Part shown: positions 58,700-64,000 of the stretch, one piece after another
Position numbering within the stretch: the stretch's first letter is position 1
Layout: each line of letters opens with the position of its first letter
Assembly: GCF_015706575.1 (NCBI RefSeq)
Contig: NW_024037071.1
Coordinates: 10,343,774 to 10,407,773, forward strand
DNA: 64,000 bases
Reading direction: 5' to 3'
DNA from: Patiria miniata
Taxonomy: Eukaryota; Echinodermata; Asteroidea; Valvatida; Asterinidae
Notes under the pieces: generated by a model
The model's database searches: none
What the model was told of the DNA's origin: nothing
The model's input: only the letters and a program-made list of their open reading frames with translations
Program-made: the position numbers and the translations under genes

Positions 58700-60490
58700 A
58701 GATTTTACAAGTTAAGGTACGTTTGTATTCAATTTCGTTCTCGGTTTCGTGTTCTTTGACAGACCTTGCCCTATAGGAACCATTGTACCATAGCATTGGA
58801 AAGTTGACACTTTATGCACATGTACCACTCAATATAGAGCCTGAAAGTTCACCCCTATTGGCGCGCTTTCGGAACCCTTGAATAGGAAAAATTAACGTGC
58901 AAAAAGTGTCAAATTTGCAAGTACTTTGGGTACATTGATTTCTTCCTCGAAAATACTCTTTGTAAAATCTGTACTAGCATCTCAGTTGATGGAAACTGAA
59001 AAACCGCTTGACATGAAAGAGAAATATCGTGCCAAAAATTCACTTATGAAAACCTAAATTACATGTATACCTATACCTAGAAAAACTGGGTGCACTCGTA
59101 CACAGATTGAAATTCATGAACTAATTTGTAGAGGTCATCGGGTGAAACGTAACTTCAAATAGGAGACTAACATGTCTTGGAGGATTTACTGTTATTAAAT
59201 ATAAACTTGAAGGACTCATCTGCATTTACAAAACAAAATAATGAGGACTGCTTTCAAGCCAGCCTGATTAAATCTAGAACCCATCTGATGTAGGTAGGTA
59301 AATCTTTGCGTCATTTTACATTTCATTCTCACGCAAGTTCGTGAAGTAAAAACAAATTTGAACAAGGGGATCTACGAACGAAAATGCCGGAAGTAAAAGG
59401 TTGGAAGTAAAATGCATTTTACCCATCTGCAAGTGATTTTCTCAACATGCTTTCTTGAGAAATACCAAGATAAAATTCCAATATAAATGATTCTTGGGGT
59501 GATTACGGTTGATTGTGGATTAAAGGGCAATTTAATGTATTTCTTTAACTGCAGTCCTTGTAAATGTACATTTTTGTGCCATTTGACCTTATTTTTAGTT
59601 TTCTGTTGACATTTTTAGGGTATTTTGTCTTCTTGATTTTTATGCTTATAAGAATTTGAATTTGCATAATCAAAAGTGTGACCTAATTTCAGGCAGAAAC
59701 CTTACTGTTACAGATATTTCAGCTAGAACTTTGCCAGAGTTTGCTGCCGTAAAGTTTCTTCTCTTTTGTGATTTGTTGTTGATTCAGAACATGACAGTAG
59801 GCCAATGAGCCAAGGTTTCTCACAAATGTTCAGAATTTTAACAGAAAAACCTCTTAACTGAACCTTGTCTTCCTGAAATGACATCACTGCAATGTATCCA
59901 GCGCCCATATTTGTCAGGAAAAGCTTGGGAAATTAAACGTTTAAAGAGGGGTACTTTTTAATAAAATGAACAAAAAGGGATGTCAGATAGTTTTCAAAGA
60001 GGAGTAGCAAAAGGCACAAAATATGTTTCCGAGTAAAATGCCTGTCTTGTCCCTTTAACGGAAACAAAAGTGAGATAATCAATTATAGAGAAAGAGATGA
60101 GATGACGTGTTATGTAAGACTTATGATTAATTCCTGCTGCATCTGGATGTGGCTCCCTGACATCTCTGTTGTCCTGGTCATCGTTCTTCATTATATGACT
60201 ATCTTCAAATCGTGACGCCATGATTATCTTCGTTTCTATTGACACACCGTGATTGAAATGTTTCATAGTTACAAATCATGAGAAAAATAAGGAATTTTAT
60301 CACAATCACAAACTTTGCTAAAACTAAGATAGATGTCATTCGTATCTTATCGTGTCTAAATCATACTTTAGTTGTATGTGTAGGCTTGTGTTCATGAAGT
60401 TGCTGATAGATGCGTCTTGTACATTTAATAAAAAAATGAAATCTACTCTAACTTATTATCAAAGAAATGGAGAAAAATATGTTGTAATAC
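58700..60490. other. Presumed upstream NLR intron or 5' region
   Basis: No exon can be asserted. A frame at 60266-60140 (minus) starting with Met and reading 'MASRFEDSHIMKNDDQDNRD' is a possible first exon because it is acidic and precedes the linker exons, but it lacks a good donor. The AT-rich remainder shows no death-fold motif. Confidence 0.35.
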
Positions 60491-60956
60491 AATCCAAACC
60501 CTAAAAGGGCCGGGGGGGGGGGCGGAATTCGCCCACCCCCCTCAACTTTTTCCGCGATAGCCCTAAAAAAAAAATTCGCGACCCGAGCTGTTAAGACTTT
60601 TTAGTCTCGAGCCTTGCGCATCTTTTGATACCAAAAACATAAAAATCGGACCACGGGTTGCCGCGTAGCGAAAAATTTTCCGGCGCTACGCTCCGTGAAA
60701 ACTGAATTTTCCCATATACGTCATGTACACAGAGCACAATTACCATTCGTACATATGAATAAATAATTAGCCATAATTCCAAAACCCTTTGACTTATAGT
60801 CATGAAATGTCTTGGGTATGTTCATGATGAGTTGCTCTATGCATGTACCGAGTTTCAAAATTTTTCGTCACTCGATGGCCGAGATCTTGGGGGGGGGGGT
60901 GCCGAATCCGCCCCCCCGGCTGAGGAGATGGTCAAAATAACCCGGCCTGATTAGGG
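60490..60956. mobile_element. Probable MITE with G/C-tract ends
   Basis: 'AACCCTAAAAGGGCCGGGG' at the left is matched roughly inverted by 'CCCGGCCTGATTAGGGTT' at the right, both next to long G or C runs (60510-60520, 60889-60898). The layout resembles the hAT-like MITEs elsewhere in the window. Target duplication not identified. Confidence 0.4.
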
Positions 60957-61000
60957 TTAAATGTGTTCTTGTAAGAATTAGATAGGCTATGGCTTCAATG

Positions 61001-61610
61001 GGGTCCGCTCGTAAGTCCGACGCCTCATAGGTCCGATAAGTCCGACAAAATCTCATCCGCAAACAAATTAAGGCCATTATGTCCGACACCTCAAAGGTCC
61101 GACGCCTCTTTAAGTCCGACAATTAAATTTAGTTTTATTTCGGTCCATAAGTCCGACGCCTCATAAATCCGACGCCTCGTTTGTCCGACAGCCATTATTA
61201 ATGAACACAAACATCGCGTACAATGTCAGAATGTTAGCGCCAAGTTATAGAGTTAGGCATTATGCATTCACATTTAGGGATGCACAACGCCCCACCCCCT
61301 CCCCGGGATTTACGCCCGTGGCATTAACCCTTGCACCAAATAACTGCGCACTGGCAGATTCTGACGCGGCTAACACTGTGCGCACTCCAACGTTCGAAGA
61401 CAACCTCGCTCAAATAGTTGTATAAATTAATTTTGGTAAATCTCGTTTTTCCCTTGTCGGACAAATGAACCTTCTTTGTAACAGTGCATAGCTCTGACGC
61501 CTCATTGGTCCTAAGCCTCGTTTGTCCGACGCCCCGTTTGTCCGACGTTGGGCTTATGGGGCGTCGGACTTATGAGGCGTCGGAGCTATGATGCGGAATG
61601 ATGCGGAATA
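61001..61610. mobile_element. Larger element built of GTCCGACGCCTCATAA repeats
   Basis: The left part (61010-61200) has about eight direct GTCCGACGCCTCATAA-like units. The right part (61480-61600) has units in both orientations, ending GGACTTATGAGGCGTCGGAG. The unique centre (61201-61440) contains an open frame with no recognised domain. Same family as 5033-5212. Confidence 0.65.
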
Positions 61611-62199
61611 CATAAGTAGTGGAGGGGGACTTCTTAGAACAGTTTGACCTTGGGCATAGAAATATGTAAAGGTCACATAAATATGTAAATATGAAAATAT
61701 GTAGATATAAATATTAATTAAGGGATGTGGAAATTGTTAACACAGTTTGACCTAATGAATGGATGGGATGAATAGGGAATAGGTATGGGTATAAGGGACC
61801 GGGTACAGTTTGACCAATTCTATGGGAAAGATTGCATAAGGTATGGAAAAAATATATATATATTTTTATGGTACATTTTGGATCTTAGCCCGAATATGAG
61901 TTTCATACGTTAGTCCCTGTGAACGACCAGCTGGTCGGATCTTTAATCCCCCAACAATAGACGGGAGAGGGCGCGTGCCAAGTCAGCGCACTAGTATTGT
62001 TACGAAGTTAATCCGATCGATACAAAAAGTAATTGGATTTCCGAATGCTCGAAAGCAGAAAGCAGCGATAGATGGCAAAAATGAACGTATGAATGTCTAT
62101 TTGAAGAATTATTTTAAAGTCATTTTTATTGGGTTTATGGGTATTGTGCAACGTTGCGTTTTCCAAGGTATAAACAAACACTCACCGCAGCATACTTGC

Positions 62200-63147
62200 A
62201 GGGTACAGCCTGTGTCGGCCATGGGGGTATATGAGAAATCCACGATCCATAATCCATGCGTCTGTACGGAGACCGGTGGTCGATCACCCCTCGATGATCG
62301 TACCGATCCTGGAGCAAATAAATAACTCCGTCCGTGCGCCTATATTCCTCTTGTTAATCGATACAATACCAATTACACTTTTCTACACTGCCACCAGAAT
62401 CATCCAAGTAAAAATATATGTCTGTGCGCGGTGATCGTAAAAAAGGGAAGGTTTTGGCATCAGCCAGAGCAAATGCTAGTACACATGGACACTACTGTAT
62501 ACATTACGGCCGTCCGATCAGATAGCGCTCCAGTTTTCTTAATCCGTGACGGCTAAATTATCGATTAGGCTCTATAGTCTGCAGAGGCGCGTACAATAAG
62601 GAATGGATTCAGTGGTTTAAAGCCATAACAAAACGTGCGGGCATGTGGTTTTTAAAGGGAACTACGGCCTGGAAAGTGCCCGATTGAGTGTATAGGAATA
62701 ACACAACCATCATTGTGCATTTTGTAATATTTCGTACTAGAACGACCCCAAAACCAAGCTATAGCCTATCCATAGTTACAAATTCAGTCGTAACGTGGTA
62801 AAAATGGTGCCCCTTTAACGCTGCTTGTACAGGAAAGCACCGAACACTAGTTGTACCTCCGTGCCGGATTTGTTTACAAAATCGAGGATGACTGTGTTTT
62901 ATCTACGAGTATTTTACGGGGGTTATTTAGAGGGCGTGTCCAAGCGCTAATTTTATGACTGAGAGTAGGCTTTTCTGATTGATAAGACAACACAAACAAA
63001 GAAAAATACAAATGCAGAAAGTATATACGTTATGACATTATTACTTTATTGACTTTATTATTGCTTTATTAAAACACTCGTGTTTTTATTTGTCTGTCCC
63101 AATGTATTTCTTCGCAATTATATCGTCATTGTAATGTTGACTAGTCT
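62200..63147. repeat. 3' flank of the zinc-finger/acidic protein repeat
   Basis: Inverse counterpart of 23.93-25.07 kb: matching segments at 62250-62330 (ACCGGTGGTCGATCACCCC) and 62820-63020 (GAAAGCACCGAAC, GAGGGCGTGTCCAAGCGC). Shows that the repeated unit extends well past the gene. Confidence 0.6.
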
Positions 63148-63749
63148 TTAATCGTCACTGTCTTCCTCGCTGACGTCTTCTTCATCTTGATGGAACAATC
63201 CGTCAAATTTCATCTGGTGTTTAGGCATAATTCTGCTGAGAGCCTTTTGTACGCTAATGCCCTTATATATTTTTTCTTCGAGATTGTCCACAATATCTTG
63301 ATGAGAATCGTTATCTTTCAGATGTAGGTAGCTTGACAGAAAATCCCTGTACTTGTCAAAAAAGATTTGCTTGACTGCCCAGAGGGTCTTCCTATCGGCC
63401 TTTTCCTTGGCCTGATCTTCACCCATACCCTCGTTGATGTACTTTTCATGTTTTTCACTCCACATGTCACGAGTCGCTTCTTTGGACTCTTCCAACCAGT
63501 CTTGGAAAGTAGCATTGTCTTCTAATTCAGAACTAGACTCATCTTCATCGTCATCTTCTACCTCCGAGTCCGTTTCCGAGCCCGATTCATCCACGTCAGG
63601 ATGATCAGATTGAATAACCTCAATTTCAGAATCATCGTTGACCCCATTCATTTCAGATTCATCTTCAGCATGAGCGTTTTCGGTATGTCGCCAGAGATTA
63701 TATCTCCGTCTAAAGCTTTTATCACACTGGTTACAAGCATGGGGTTTGA
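63148..63749 (-). CDS. C2H2 zinc-finger protein with conserved acidic domain
   Basis: Last exon of a protein of unknown function. After an acceptor (CTTTTCTGCAG, exon from 63749) it reads one C2H2 finger (C-x2-C-x12-H-x4-H, 'CNQCDKSFRRRYNLWRHTEN' then AH). A very acidic linker of about 55 residues (Asp/Glu/Ser runs) follows, then a conserved domain 'EDNATFQDWLEESKEATRD', 'WSEKHEKYINEGMGEDQA', 'TLWAVKQIFFDKYRDFLSSY', and the tail 'KFDGLFHQDEEDVSEEDSDD'. The finger implies nucleic-acid binding. A shortened inverted paralogue at 23513-23929 and shared flanks point to a mobile or amplified unit; this copy is free of stops. Whether it is a host gene or a protein of a large transposon is undecided. 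Confidence 0.75.
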
Positions 63750-63763
63750 CTGCAGAAAAGTAT

Positions 63764-64000
63764 TCATGTTGAAGTTATAAAGGCTGATTCACGAATGACA
63801 AGAAACGGATGAATTGGTTTAATATATATTGTGCCGAGACCTGTCTGTTTGAGCTCATCCTGCTCTTTACCCTGCTCATCCTGCTCTTTTCCCTGCTCAT
63901 CCTGCTCTTTACCCTGCTCATCCTGCTCTTTACCCTGCTCATCCTGCTCTTTTCCCTGCTCATCCTGCTCTTTACCCTGCTCATCCTGCTCTTTACCCTG
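63764..64000 (-). repeat. 21-bp minisatellite, possibly coding, cut by window end
   Basis: Seven units of CTGCTCATCCTGCTCTTTACC (V/E variants) from about 63853 to the edge, still repeating at 64000. On the minus strand one frame reads acidic heptads QGKEQDE, continuing through 'LKQTGLGTIYIKPIHPFLVI' to a TGA near 63764; another frame gives MSRVKSR heptads. The QGKEQDE frame could be an upstream exon of the zinc-finger gene, but no donor is evident. Confidence 0.45.

Noticed and set aside
1..64000. CRISPR arrays, bacterial operons, rRNA or tRNA genes
   Set aside because: The repeats present are tandem or inverted without unique spacers of constant length. I saw no tRNA A/B box pair that I could fold and no rRNA core sequence by eye; a covariance search was not possible.

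Overview
The window is invertebrate nuclear DNA. It has split genes with GT-AG introns, a NACHT-domain innate immune receptor, and dense DNA transposons, foldback elements and broken retroelements. There is no bacterial-style gene packing. Recurrent TGTACATG-type repeats, CDP-alcohol phosphotransferase introns and an expanded-type NLR gene suggest a marine deuterostome (echinoderm, hemichordate or amphioxus); this is a best guess, not proven.

Layout. About 1-3.8 kb is intergenic, with a pogo-like MITE and degenerate telomere-like repeats. From 15.3 to 3.86 kb (minus strand) lies a choline/ethanolamine phosphotransferase gene; I could join eight exons into one 392-residue frame. Its introns hold a Penelope-like foldback, a LINE tail and a Harbinger-type MITE. 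From 15.43 to 20.06 kb is a candidate 4.6-kb element with 12-bp inverted ends, a 14-bp motif repeated seven times, and a second inverted-repeat element nested inside. From 20.7 to 31 kb is a dense field of foldbacks, including a 1.42-kb palindrome with a 9-bp target duplication. It also holds one copy of an acidic-protein repeat (23.5 kb).

From 33.5 to 52.5 kb (plus strand) lies a second, inverted copy of the phosphotransferase gene, now a pseudogene. Exon 3 is split by a MITE which is itself split by a 4.2-kb palindromic element. Exon 2 has lost the catalytic motif in frame, exon 5 has a stop, exon 6 a frameshift, and the first exon was not found. Its enlarged introns carry a 5.1-kb Mutator-like (MULE) element. 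The MULE transposase gene is in turn broken by a hAT MITE and a Harbinger MITE. Two Harbinger-type copies and a near-perfect 390-bp palindrome follow.

From 58.7 to 54.66 kb (minus strand) is a NACHT-LRR receptor gene: one large exon plus three small upstream phase-1 exons, with its 5' end unresolved. The right edge (63.1-63.75 kb, minus) holds a C2H2 zinc-finger/acidic protein that is the fuller paralogue of the 23.5-kb copy, then a 21-bp minisatellite that runs off the window.

Only three loci look capable of making a protein: the minus-strand phosphotransferase, the NLR, and the zinc-finger/acidic protein. All positions come from reading the sequence by eye; no similarity search was run.
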